DNA of 64,000 nt, taken from assembly GCF_900113835.1 (NCBI RefSeq), contig NZ_FOQV01000003.1, positions 434,001-498,000 on the forward strand, read 5' to 3'. Every line of letters starts with the position of its first letter. The first letter of the stretch is position 1. The notes below the pieces were generated by a model. It was not told the origin of the DNA. It ran no database searches and was given only the letters and a program-made list of their open reading frames with translations. Positions 9,025 through 16,795 of the stretch are shown one piece after another. Source of the DNA: Allobosea sp. OK403 (GTDB taxonomy: Bacteria > Pseudomonadota > Alphaproteobacteria > Rhizobiales > Beijerinckiaceae). The position numbers and the translations under genes were made by a program.

Positions 9025-9816
9025 ATGATGACACTGGCAGAAACTGAATTGCTTCACGATATCCGCGACATCGCTCCGACGGAGTCCGAGATCGCCCTGT
9101 TTCTCGACTTCGACGGCACGCTTGTCGAAATCGCCCCCGTGCCCGACGCCGTGCAGCTCGACCGACAGGTCGCTCCGGCGCTGGAATCCCTGCGCGCCTC
9201 ACTCGGCGGAGCGCTGGCGCTCGTCTCCGGCCGGCCCGTCAGCTTTCTCGACGAGGTTCTCGCCCCCTATCGATTCGACGCCGCAGGGCTGCACGGCGCG
9301 CAAATTCGGGTCGATGGCGAAATCCGTTCGCAGTCTGCGGTCCCCGACGCGATGCGCGAGGCGACACGCGATCTGGTGCGCTTCGCCAACAGCCATGTCG
9401 GCATCATCGTCGAGGACAAGCACATTTCCATCGCCGTGCACTGGCGGCTCGCGCCCACGCTGAAGGACGAGGCGCTGGATCTGATCCGCGCGATTGCCGC
9501 GCGTATGGGACCGGCCGTCCGGCTCCAGGAAGGCAAGTCGGTGGCGGAACTGGTTCCCGCCGGCGCCAGCAAGGGCGGCGCCATTGTTCAATTGATGCAG
9601 AGCGCGCCCTATGCCGGACGCAGGCCCGTCTTCATCGGCGACGACATCACCGACGAGGCCGGCTTCAAGGCGGTGAACGCATTGGGCGGGCTCTCGATCC
9701 GGATCGGCGACGGCGAGACCTGTGCCGCGCACCGCATTGCCTCGCCGACCGCCCTGCGCACGATCCTTCTCGCTGCGGCCGAACACGGCCGTCTGACCGC
9801 TTCCAGCTTCTCATAA
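9025..9816 (+). CDS. otsB: Trehalose-6-phosphate phosphatase
   Basis: A HAD-superfamily phosphatase of 263 residues that removes phosphate from trehalose-6-phosphate. HAD motif I (LFLDFDGTLVEI, nucleophile the first Asp of DFDGTL), motif II (LVSGRP), the cap region and motif IV (IGDDITDEAGF) are all visible. The start at 9025 has only a weak ribosome binding site, and the next Met at 9028 is equally possible. Its stop codon overlaps the AAGG ribosome binding site of the downstream GH15 gene (8-nt gap), so the two form an operon. otsA, which makes the substrate, is divergent. Confidence 0.94.
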   Translation: MMTLAETELLHDIRDIAPTESEIALFLDFDGTLVEIAPVPDAVQLDRQVAPALESLRASLGGALALVSGRPVSFLDEVLAPYRFDAAGLHGAQIRVDGEIRSQSAVPDAMREATRDLVRFANSHVGIIVEDKHISIAVHWRLAPTLKDEALDLIRAIAARMGPAVRLQEGKSVAELVPAGASKGGAIVQLMQSAPYAGRRPVFIGDDITDEAGFKAVNALGGLSIRIGDGETCAAHRIASPTALRTILLAAAEHGRLTASSFS

Positions 9817-9824
9817 GGTTACCG

Positions 9825-11666
9825 ATGACAGTTTCGACGACGATCGCGGGACGGAACTCCGTCTCGCTCGACCTCGGCGTGATCGGCAATTGCTCGATCG
9901 CCGCGCTGATAGACCGGCGCGCCCGCATCGTCTGGGGTTGCTTCCCGCGCTTCGACCGCGACCCGGTGTTCTGCGCGCTGATCGACAACCAGCCGGACGA
10001 TGACGGAGCGATGCCGAAGAAAGGCGTCTTCGCGATCGAGCTGGTCGGGATGACGCGCTGCGAGCAAAATTATCTCGACAACACCGCGATCCTGTCCTCC
10101 GTCCTATCGGACGATCAGGGCAACGCCATCGAGATTCTCGATTTCGCGCCGCGTTTCGTGCGCTTTGAGCGCTTCTTCCGGCCGCCGCAGCTGGTGCGGC
10201 GCGTCAGGCGCATCTCGGGCCGGCCGCGCATCCGCGTCGTGCTGAAGCCGAGCCTGGGCCTCGGCGAGGAGCCCGACGAGATCACGCGCGGCTCCAACCA
10301 TGTCCGCTTCGTCGGCGCCGATCAGACCATCCGCCTGACCACTGACGCACCGGTCTCCTATGTCGTCGACAGCATCCCCTTCGCGGTCGACCGGCCCTTC
10401 TCTTTCTTCATCGGCTCGGACGAGGCGCTGCGCGCCGAGATCGAGACGACCTCGCGAGAATTCCTGGACAAGACGACCGATTACTGGCGCGACTGGGTGC
10501 GCTCGCTCTCGATCCCGTTCGACTGGCAAAAAGAGGTGATCCGCGCCGCGATCACGCTGAAGCTCTGCTCCTTCGAGGAGAGCGGCGCGATCGTCGCCGC
10601 GCTCACCACCTCGATCCCCGAGGCGCCCGGCACGCAGCGCAACTGGGACTATCGCTTCTGCTGGCTGCGCGACGCCTATTTCGTCGTCCATGCGCTCAAT
10701 CGCCTGGGTACGACGCGGACGATGGAGGATTATCTCGGCTTCATCACCAATATCGTCGACACCTTCACCGAAAGCGGGGCCGAGCATCTGCCGCCGCTCT
10801 ACCCGATCACACGCAGCGGCACGCTGGAGGAGTTCGAGGCGCCCAACCTCTCAGGCTATCGCGGCCACCAGCCGGTGCGCTTCGGTAATGGCGCCGCGAC
10901 GCAGATTCAGAACGACGGCTACGGCGCGGTCGTGCTCGCAGCGACGCATTCCTTCTTCGACCAGCGCCTGATCCAGCCCGGCAAGGACATGCTCTTCGCC
11001 CAGCTCGAGCGCATGGGCGAGCTCGCCATCGCCTATTTCGACAAGCCCGACGCCGGCCCCTGGGAGCTACGCGAAAGGCAGGTGGTGCACTCCTTCTCCA
11101 GCGTGATGTGCTGGGCGGCCTGCGACCGCCTCGCCCGCATCGCCGGCACGCTCGGCCGGGCTGACCGCAAGGAGTATTGGAGATCCGAGGCCAAGCGCCT
11201 GAAGGGCATCATCGGCGAGCGCATCTGGAATGAGGAGAAGGGCCATTTCGTCTCGACCTTCGACGGAACGGAGCTCGACGCGACGCTGCTGCTCTTTGCC
11301 GAGCTCGGCTTCGTCAAGGCCGACGATCCGCGCTATATCGCGACCGTCGAGGCGATCGGCCGCGACCTCACACGTGGCGACCTGCTGCTGCGTTACGCGA
11401 CGCAGGACGATTTCGGCTTCATGCACACCGGCTTCCTGATCTGCGCCTTCTGGTATGTCGACGCGCTCTACGCGATCGGCCGGGTCGACGAGGCCAAGGA
11501 GCTGTTCGGCCGCATCCTGAAGCGGCGCAACAGCTTTGGCCTGCTCTCGGAGGATGCCGACCTCGCTACGGGTGAGCTCTGGGGCAATTTCCCGCAGACC
11601 TATTCGATGGTCGGGCTGATCAACTCGGCGATGCGGCTCAGCCGCAACTGGGAAGAGGCGTTCTGA
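9825..11666 (+). CDS. Glycoside hydrolase family 15 protein (glucoamylase/trehalase-like)
   Basis: A 613-residue cytoplasmic protein without signal peptide. The N-terminal third is the beta-sandwich typical of bacterial GH15 proteins (LGVIGNCSIAALIDRRARIVWGCFPRFD begins it). The (alpha/alpha)6 catalytic part contains NWDYRFCWLRDA, a Glu in WELRERQVVHSF that fits the general acid, and a second Glu near LATGELWGNFPQTYS that fits the general base. Members of this family next to trehalose genes can be trehalases, as shown in mycobacteria. Trehalase is therefore my best guess, with glucoamylase or another oligosaccharide hydrolase possible. The tight operon with otsB favours a trehalose role. Confidence 0.85.
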   Translation: MTVSTTIAGRNSVSLDLGVIGNCSIAALIDRRARIVWGCFPRFDRDPVFCALIDNQPDDDGAMPKKGVFAIELVGMTRCEQNYLDNTAILSSVLSDDQGNAIEILDFAPRFVRFERFFRPPQLVRRVRRISGRPRIRVVLKPSLGLGEEPDEITRGSNHVRFVGADQTIRLTTDAPVSYVVDSIPFAVDRPFSFFIGSDEALRAEIETTSREFLDKTTDYWRDWVRSLSIPFDWQKEVIRAAITLKLCSFEESGAIVAALTTSIPEAPGTQRNWDYRFCWLRDAYFVVHALNRLGTTRTMEDYLGFITNIVDTFTESGAEHLPPLYPITRSGTLEEFEAPNLSGYRGHQPVRFGNGAATQIQNDGYGAVVLAATHSFFDQRLIQPGKDMLFAQLERMGELAIAYFDKPDAGPWELRERQVVHSFSSVMCWAACDRLARIAGTLGRADRKEYWRSEAKRLKGIIGERIWNEEKGHFVSTFDGTELDATLLLFAELGFVKADDPRYIATVEAIGRDLTRGDLLLRYATQDDFGFMHTGFLICAFWYVDALYAIGRVDEAKELFGRILKRRNSFGLLSEDADLATGELWGNFPQTYSMVGLINSAMRLSRNWEEAF

Positions 11667-11682
11667 GAGCGCACGTGCCGGA

Positions 11683-11928
11683 TCAGCGCGGCGAACCGAA
11701 GCGGAAGGCGACCGGAATCACCGCGTAGACCATCACCAGCACCATCGGCGGCACGGCCAGTGCCGTGACACCGAGGGTCGGCCAGCCCTGGGTGAATGGC
11801 GCAAGCGCCGCCAGCAGCAGATTTATGGCGGCATAAGCGCCCAGCGTTGCGACAATCAAGAAGCGCAGCCGCGCCACGAGGCGCGACAGGAGTGCGGTAT
11901 GCGAGGTCGAAGAAGAAGGTGAGCCCAT
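11683..11928 (-). CDS. Small two-TM inner-membrane protein
   Basis: An 81-residue protein with two hydrophobic segments (LRFLIVATLGAYAAINLLLA at about 22-41 and LGVTALAVPPMVLVMVYAVI at about 52-71) and a short Ser/Thr-rich N-terminus. The layout resembles DUF2798-type small membrane proteins, but I cannot confirm the family. GGAG stands seven bases before the start. It diverges from the tetR-type gene across a strong palindromic operator, so it is probably the main target of that repressor. Confidence 0.7.
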   Translation of the reverse strand: MGSPSSSTSHTALLSRLVARLRFLIVATLGAYAAINLLLAALAPFTQGWPTLGVTALAVPPMVLVMVYAVIPVAFRFGSPR

Positions 11929-11942
11929 CGGGCAACTCCATT

Positions 11943-11995
11943 CATAACGAAACGTATCGTTTCTATTGTTGATCTAAACGGACCGTTTCGTTATG
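11943..11995. promoter_or_regulatory. Palindromic operator array, TetR type
   Basis: Two palindromes, GAAACG-TAT-CGTTTC (11949..11963) and AAACGG-A-CCGTTT (11976..11988), lie inside a larger inverted repeat with perfect 12-bp arms CATAACGAAACG (11943..11954) and CGTTTCGTTATG (11984..11995). It lies directly upstream of the small membrane protein gene and in the control region of the divergent TetR gene. The symmetry and size fit a TetR-family dimer-pair operator. Confidence 0.75.
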
Positions 11996-12097
11996 TCAAG
12001 GAGCGAGCGATGAACGCGCCTGCCTGACCGCAGCGTGGAATTTACCTGCATAGCGCCACGGCTTGAATGGCCGACCGGCTCCCGCCTGTCCGCTACG

Positions 12098-12203
12098 CTA
12101 GAGCATTTCCGCGTTTCTCCGAATCGCGAAAGTACTCTAACTATTTGTTTTATCGTATTTTCTTCACGCGAACCGGTGTCCACTTCGCTCGAAAATGCTC
12201 TAG
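12098..12203. repeat. Family B repeat copy 1 (MITE-like, 106 bp)
   Basis: The element is bounded by inverted termini CTAGAGCATTT and AAATGCTCTAG and flanked on both sides by ACG, which could be a 3-bp target duplication or chance. It contains GAACCGGTGTCCACTT, a core shared with family A. It lies between the operator and the tetR-type gene. The right half (12144..12201) recurs at 60152..60209 with three mismatches. Confidence 0.8.
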
Positions 12204-12236
12204 ACGGTGGCGGTCGCGCCTACGGAAGGTGGAACG

Positions 12237-12818
12237 ATGGAACCGAAAACGAAGCGCCGGGCCTCGATCGGCGCACGCCGCAGCCCCGAGACAGAGGCGG
12301 CCGTGAAGGCAGCGGCCCGGGAGCTGCTGGCGGAGAAGGGCTATGCCGGCTTCTCGATCGAGGAGGTCGCCCGACGCGCCGGCGCTGGCAAGCCGACGAT
12401 CTACCGTTGGTGGCCAAGCAAGGCCGACCTCTTCATCGCCATCTACGGGGCGGACAAAGACGCCGCGATCCCTGTGCCGGACACGGGATCGCTTCGCGAT
12501 GATCTCCTGCTCTACACGAAGGATCTCTGGCGCTTCTGGCGCGAGGATACAGCAGGGCGCGTCTTTCGGGGCCTGATCGCCGAAGCGCAGACCAGCGAGG
12601 GCGCGCTCGCCGCCTTGCGCTTCAAATTCATGCCGGAAAGACTGGCTTCACCCCGCAAAATGTTCCTGCGGGCTGCCGAGCGCAGCGAGTTCCCGGCCGA
12701 CGAGATCGACGACCGTCTCGAACTCTGGGTCGGCTTCAACTGGCTGCATGTGCTGACCGACCGGCTAAGCGAGGACGAGCCCTCGCTGCCGCACAAGATC
12801 GCCCTGCTCTGCCGCTGA
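12237..12818 (+). CDS. TetR/AcrR family transcriptional regulator
   Basis: A 193-residue repressor. The N-terminal helix-turn-helix is clear (EKGYAGFSIEEVARRAGAGK, then PTIYRWWPSKADL, about residues 30-65), followed by an all-helical ligand-binding domain. I chose the ATG at 12237, preceded by GGAAGGTGG; an upstream in-frame ATG at 12207 borders the family B repeat and lacks a ribosome binding site. The likely target is the double palindrome at 11943..11995, controlling itself and the divergent small membrane protein. The ligand is unknown. It converges with the M20 peptidase gene with a gap of 7 nt. Confidence 0.9.
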   Translation: MEPKTKRRASIGARRSPETEAAVKAAARELLAEKGYAGFSIEEVARRAGAGKPTIYRWWPSKADLFIAIYGADKDAAIPVPDTGSLRDDLLLYTKDLWRFWREDTAGRVFRGLIAEAQTSEGALAALRFKFMPERLASPRKMFLRAAERSEFPADEIDDRLELWVGFNWLHVLTDRLSEDEPSLPHKIALLCR

Positions 12819-12825
12819 GCCTAGC

Positions 12826-14034
12826 TCACTCCATCCTGGCCGCGGTCCGCATCACCGCCAGCGCCAGGACCTGCGCGGCGGGGACGATGCTCTCGACCTC
12901 CAGGAACTCGTCGGGCGTGTGGGCTAGGCCGCCGATCGGCCCGACACTGCACAAGGTCGGGCAGCCCTGCGCGGCGGTGAAGCCCGAATCGGCGCAGCCG
13001 CCGGTGAACTCGGCGGCGACGCTGATGCCGAAACCCGCCGCCGCATCGCGATAGGTCTCGAACAGGACAGCCGATTCGGGCGAACGCTCCAGCGGCACGA
13101 ACTCGCCCTTGATGGTCAGGGCTCCGGTCGCACCTAGCACCACCGGCGTCTCGACGATGGTTTTGATCGCGCCGACCAACTCGTCGCGCTGGGCGGCCGT
13201 GACATAGCGCAGGTCGATCTCGCACCAGGCATGGGGGGCGATGGTGTTGACGGTCTGGCCGCCACCGATCAGCCCGACATTGACGGTGACGCCGCGCTCC
13301 AGATCGGTGAGGCCCTGAAGCCTGGGGATCTTGTGGCCGAGATCGACGATGGCCGAGACGCCCTTGTCGTAATTCGCACCGGAATGGGCGGCCTTGCCGG
13401 TGAATTCGGCGCGCATGAAGACCCCGCCCTTGCGGCCCGAGGTGATCGACTGCTTCTGGTCGCGGCTGAATTCGGTGCCGGCCGGCAGGCGGCTCGGCTC
13501 GGCGTTGAAGACGCAGCGCGCCTCGCGGGCAGCGGCCTCGATGATCGGCCGCGAGGATGGCGAGGCGATCTCCTCATCGCTCGTCGTCAGCATCAGGAGC
13601 GGTGCGGGAAGTCCGCCGCATTCGGCGAAGGCCGCCGCCACGAAAGCCTCGATGACGAGGCCGGCCTTCATATCGGCGACGCCTGGCCCATAGGCCCGGC
13701 CGCCCTTGATGGTGAAGGGCCGGCGCGTCGGCTCGCCTTGCGGGAAGACGGTATCGCGATGGCCGAGCAGCAGCACCGGGCGCTGGTCATTGGCCGACGG
13801 GTTGGGCAGGCGCGCCTTGACGGCGTCGCCATAGCGGGCATCCGGGACGATCTCGACGACGAGCCCGTTCGCCTCATGGAAGCGCGCCAGCACCTGCCCT
13901 GCCCGGTCGACGCCGGCCTTGTCGTAGGAGCCTGAATCGGTGTCGACCATCTCGCGCAACAGCCCGACCATCGCCTCCTTGCGGCTGGCGAGCCAGGCCG
14001 TGACCTTCGCTTCCTCAGGCGTCAAATCGCTCAT
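12826..14034 (-). CDS. M20 family metallopeptidase (carboxypeptidase G2-like)
   Basis: A 402-residue zinc-dependent amidohydrolase without signal peptide. Metal ligands and the catalytic Asp/Glu appear in order: LLGHRDTVFP (His and Asp), GVADMKAG (bridging Asp), TSDEEIASP (catalytic and metal Glu), FNAEPSR, and a late GLAHTPDEF His. The dimerisation domain lies at about residues 190-300. The order resembles the glutamate carboxypeptidase branch more than ArgE or DapE, so the substrate is probably a C-terminal amino-acid amide or N-acyl amino acid. No neighbouring gene narrows this down. Confidence 0.88.
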   Translation of the reverse strand: MSDLTPEEAKVTAWLASRKEAMVGLLREMVDTDSGSYDKAGVDRAGQVLARFHEANGLVVEIVPDARYGDAVKARLPNPSANDQRPVLLLGHRDTVFPQGEPTRRPFTIKGGRAYGPGVADMKAGLVIEAFVAAAFAECGGLPAPLLMLTTSDEEIASPSSRPIIEAAAREARCVFNAEPSRLPAGTEFSRDQKQSITSGRKGGVFMRAEFTGKAAHSGANYDKGVSAIVDLGHKIPRLQGLTDLERGVTVNVGLIGGGQTVNTIAPHAWCEIDLRYVTAAQRDELVGAIKTIVETPVVLGATGALTIKGEFVPLERSPESAVLFETYRDAAAGFGISVAAEFTGGCADSGFTAAQGCPTLCSVGPIGGLAHTPDEFLEVESIVPAAQVLALAVMRTAARME

Positions 14035-14177
14035 CGCGCATACTCACATTCGTTCCAGGCGGGACAATGTTGCCAACTTAATCAACGGCGACGCGCAGTG
14101 ATAGAACGAGCTTCGCGACGCGGCGGCGATGTCGGTGTTCGAGGAAGGATGCGGTTGCGCGATCAACCGCCAAGGCC

Positions 14178-14810
14178 TCAGCGCCTGGCTTCCATCGCCA
14201 TGCGCAGGGCAAAGCCCGCAAGCACGGTGCCCATCAGCCAGCGCTGCACCAGGGACCAGAACGGCCGCGTCCGCAGGAACAGCGCGATGCTGCCGGCGGC
14301 AAGGGTGATCAGCGCATTCACGCTGAGGCTGACCGCGATCTGGATGAAGCCGAGCATGATCGACTGCACCAGCACGCTGCCGGCAGCGGGATCGATGAAT
14401 TGCGGCAGCAGCGCCAGGTAGAACACCGCGATCTTGGGATTGAGCAGACTGGTCAGGAAGCCCATCGCGAAGAGCTTGCGCGGGCCGTCGGGCGCGAGCT
14501 CGCGCACATGGAAGGGTGAACGGCCGCCGGGCTTCAGCGACTGCCAGGCAAGATAGAGCAGATAGACGACGCCGGCGAGCCGCAGCGCGTCATAGGCGAA
14601 CGGCACCGCCAGGACGAAGGCGGTGATGCCGAAGGCGGCGCAGAACACATAGAAGAGAAAGCCGAGCGCGATGCCGCCGAGCGAAATCAGGCCGGCGCCC
14701 GGGCCCTGCGAGATCGAGCGGGAAATCAGGTAGATCATGTTCGGGCCGGGCGTCAGCACCATGCCGAAGGCCAGCAGCACGAAAGCAAGCAGGTTGTGAA
14801 TCTCAGGCAT
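14178..14810 (-). CDS. LysE family amino-acid exporter
   Basis: A 210-residue inner-membrane protein with about six hydrophobic segments. The LysE/RhtB signature GMVLTPGPNMIYLISRS is near residue 20 and SLLNPKIAVFYLALLPQF near residue 115. These exporters remove amino acids or related metabolites by proton exchange. The chosen Met has GGAG seven bases upstream and gives the usual family length. It stands alone between the M20 and M14 peptidase genes, both of which could release amino acids; a functional link is inference. Confidence 0.9.
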   Translation of the reverse strand: MPEIHNLLAFVLLAFGMVLTPGPNMIYLISRSISQGPGAGLISLGGIALGFLFYVFCAAFGITAFVLAVPFAYDALRLAGVVYLLYLAWQSLKPGGRSPFHVRELAPDGPRKLFAMGFLTSLLNPKIAVFYLALLPQFIDPAAGSVLVQSIMLGFIQIAVSLSVNALITLAAGSIALFLRTRPFWSLVQRWLMGTVLAGFALRMAMEARR

Positions 14811-14943
14811 GAAACCGCTCCAGCAATGGTACGCACCATGCCCGCATCCAGCCGGCCCCGACAATCACCCGGCGACGCGCCCCTCTCATGCCGCGCAAGC
14901 GTAGCTTGCCCGGGCCGCGCGTAGCGACGCTGCCGAGGCCCGC

Positions 14944-16605
14944 TCAATCAGGCTTGGCTGGGCAGTCGATTGCGCCAGCGCCGGCCGGCAAGCGCAGCAG
15001 CGGCAGACGGGCGCCGACCTCACCGGGGAACAGGCCGGCACTGACGAAGCCGCCGGCGGCGTCAGGGTCGAGCGAGGCGACGACGAGGCCGACCAGAGGC
15101 TGCTCGACCGGGACATAGCTCGAGCCGGCCGGCAAGGTGACGGGCGCAGCGTCGCGTTCGCTCTTCGTGGAGACGCCGCCTTCGGGATTGATGGCGCGGC
15201 GGTCGACCTGCCGGCGTGCCGTCACGGTGAAGGCTTCAGCCCCCGACACGGTCGCGGGCACTGTGAGGATGCAAGAGCGGATGCCGCGCCGTGCCAGCGC
15301 CTCGCGCACCGGCGCCGTCGCTTCGCCATCCGCCAGCCAGTAGCCGGCGGGCCGCGGGCGCACCACGGTCGGCTCAATATGGCGGGCATCGATGAAAGGC
15401 ACCGCGGTCGGGCGCGGCGCCGCCGTGACGGGGTCGACCAGCGGCACGAAACCCTGGACCACCGGGACGCGATGCGCGACGACGAGGTCCGCATGCGAAC
15501 GCGCCGCCTCCTGGCGCCCCTCGGCAACGGCACGCCGCAGCCGGGCAGGATCGGCAGCCGCGGCCCGCAAGGCGCCGATAGCGGCGAGGTAGTGAGTGGC
15601 GACGCGGCGCTGGAAGCCTTGCGTGCCGATGCCGACGCCGCGCGTCTCCAGCAGGATCGAGACCGCGCCCATCAATCCGAAGGCGTTGCGCGCGATGCCG
15701 GCCGCATTGCCGCCGGTCGCGACGGTCTTGTCCTCCGGCTTGGCGTTCGGGGAGGTCTGATAGACATAGGCCGTCAGCCCGGCGCTTGCGGCCGCGGCCT
15801 CGATCGCGGGCAGGAAGAGCTGGTCGGCCAGCGCCGTGGCGCGCGCCGGCACCAGCGGATGCGTCGCGCGCATATAGACGAAGTCCGTCGCATGCAGCGC
15901 CTCGAACTTCGCCAGCCAACGACCACCGACCGTGAACTCATGCGCATCGATGACGAGATCCGGCGGCAAGATCGCAGCTGCCGTCTGCAGGACGCGGGTT
16001 TCGGGCAGGGTCAGGAGCAGGTGATCACGGTTCGGATCGGCCTTGGCGGCGGTGTCGCGCGTGAAGGCTGCGGCGCCGTCGGGATTGGAGCGCGGCACGA
16101 TGACGATGGTCAGCGCCCGCATCAGCTCGGCGAGCTCCCCGCCCGAGGCGAGGTCCTTCGCCAGCGCCAGCATCGCCTCGCCGCCGGCGGGTTCATTGCC
16201 GTGATGCTGGCCGATCAGCCAGACCACCGGCCGGTCGGCGGGCTGATTCCTGGCCGCCTCCTCCAGGCTGCGAGCGCCCTCGGCCGTGAACAGGAGATAG
16301 GGAATGTTGCGGCCTTCGAGCGAGCGCCCAAGCGAGCCGATGCCGAGATTGGCGGCATTGCCCAGCGCGGCGATGAAGGCCTCCATCTCGGCCTGGGTGG
16401 TGAAGCCGGCAGCCTCCCGCCCCGGATCATAGCCGCGGGCGCGCGCCTCCGCGAAGAAAGGCGAGCGCAATGTCACCGGCACATCGGCATAGCGCGCGCG
16501 CAAAGCCGGCGACTGCTGAAATTCGCCCTTGGCCGGGGCCTCCTGCGCGAGTGCCGCGGCGGTGAAGGCGAGGCCGAGCGAAAAGGCTGTCAGGACACGA
16601 AGCAC
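14944..16605 (-). CDS. Secreted M14 family zinc carboxypeptidase-like protein
   Basis: A 553-residue protein starting at a GTG preceded by CGGAGGG, with a signal peptide (VLRVLTAFSLGLAFTAAALAQ). M14 features: LIGQHHGNEPAGGEA (the HxxE zinc pair), RSNPDGAAAF (substrate-binding Arg/Asn region), and VIDAHEFTVGG (third zinc His, within DAHEF). It probably cleaves C-terminal residues of peptides or cell-wall peptides in the periplasm. The frame stays open upstream into family A repeat DNA (16621..16690), which is why a longer N-terminus should not be annotated. The substrate is not predictable from sequence. Confidence 0.87.
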   Translation of the reverse strand: MLRVLTAFSLGLAFTAAALAQEAPAKGEFQQSPALRARYADVPVTLRSPFFAEARARGYDPGREAAGFTTQAEMEAFIAALGNAANLGIGSLGRSLEGRNIPYLLFTAEGARSLEEAARNQPADRPVVWLIGQHHGNEPAGGEAMLALAKDLASGGELAELMRALTIVIVPRSNPDGAAAFTRDTAAKADPNRDHLLLTLPETRVLQTAAAILPPDLVIDAHEFTVGGRWLAKFEALHATDFVYMRATHPLVPARATALADQLFLPAIEAAAASAGLTAYVYQTSPNAKPEDKTVATGGNAAGIARNAFGLMGAVSILLETRGVGIGTQGFQRRVATHYLAAIGALRAAAADPARLRRAVAEGRQEAARSHADLVVAHRVPVVQGFVPLVDPVTAAPRPTAVPFIDARHIEPTVVRPRPAGYWLADGEATAPVREALARRGIRSCILTVPATVSGAEAFTVTARRQVDRRAINPEGGVSTKSERDAAPVTLPAGSSYVPVEQPLVGLVVASLDPDAAGGFVSAGLFPGEVGARLPLLRLPAGAGAIDCPAKPD

Positions 16606-16620
16606 GGCAGACCCTCCGCA

Positions 16621-16690
16621 AGAGCAAGGTGCGAAAAAGTGGGCACCGGTTTTTCGCATTGATCCTGCTCTCACTCTTAGATTGAGAGCC
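16621..16690 (+). repeat. Family A repeat copy 3, truncated
   Basis: AGAGCAAGGTGCGAAAAAGT, GGGCACCGGT, TTTTTCGCATTGATCCTGCT, then TCTCACTCTTAGATTGAGAG. The terminal hairpin module is missing. It lies just upstream of the M14 carboxypeptidase start. Confidence 0.85.
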
Positions 16691-16795
16691 CGCGACGATA
16701 GCAGGCAGCATTCATCCTGCCGAGTTGGCAAGCGACTTCAAGCGAAGATCGCCCGCCCTTTTCCAGCTCCAGCCGGGCCGTCTCTGTCCGCCGCC

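Noticed and set aside
12207..12236. Upstream start of the TetR gene
   Set aside because: The ATG at 12207 borders the family B repeat and has no ribosome binding site; the ATG at 12237 has GGAAGGTGG in front.
16606..16731. Longer N-terminus of the M14 carboxypeptidase containing MRKTGAHFFA
   Set aside because: This stretch is a translation of the family A repeat. The same peptide arises at other repeat copies (for example near 20497 and 60068), and the GTG at 16605 has a good ribosome binding site and a signal peptide directly after it.
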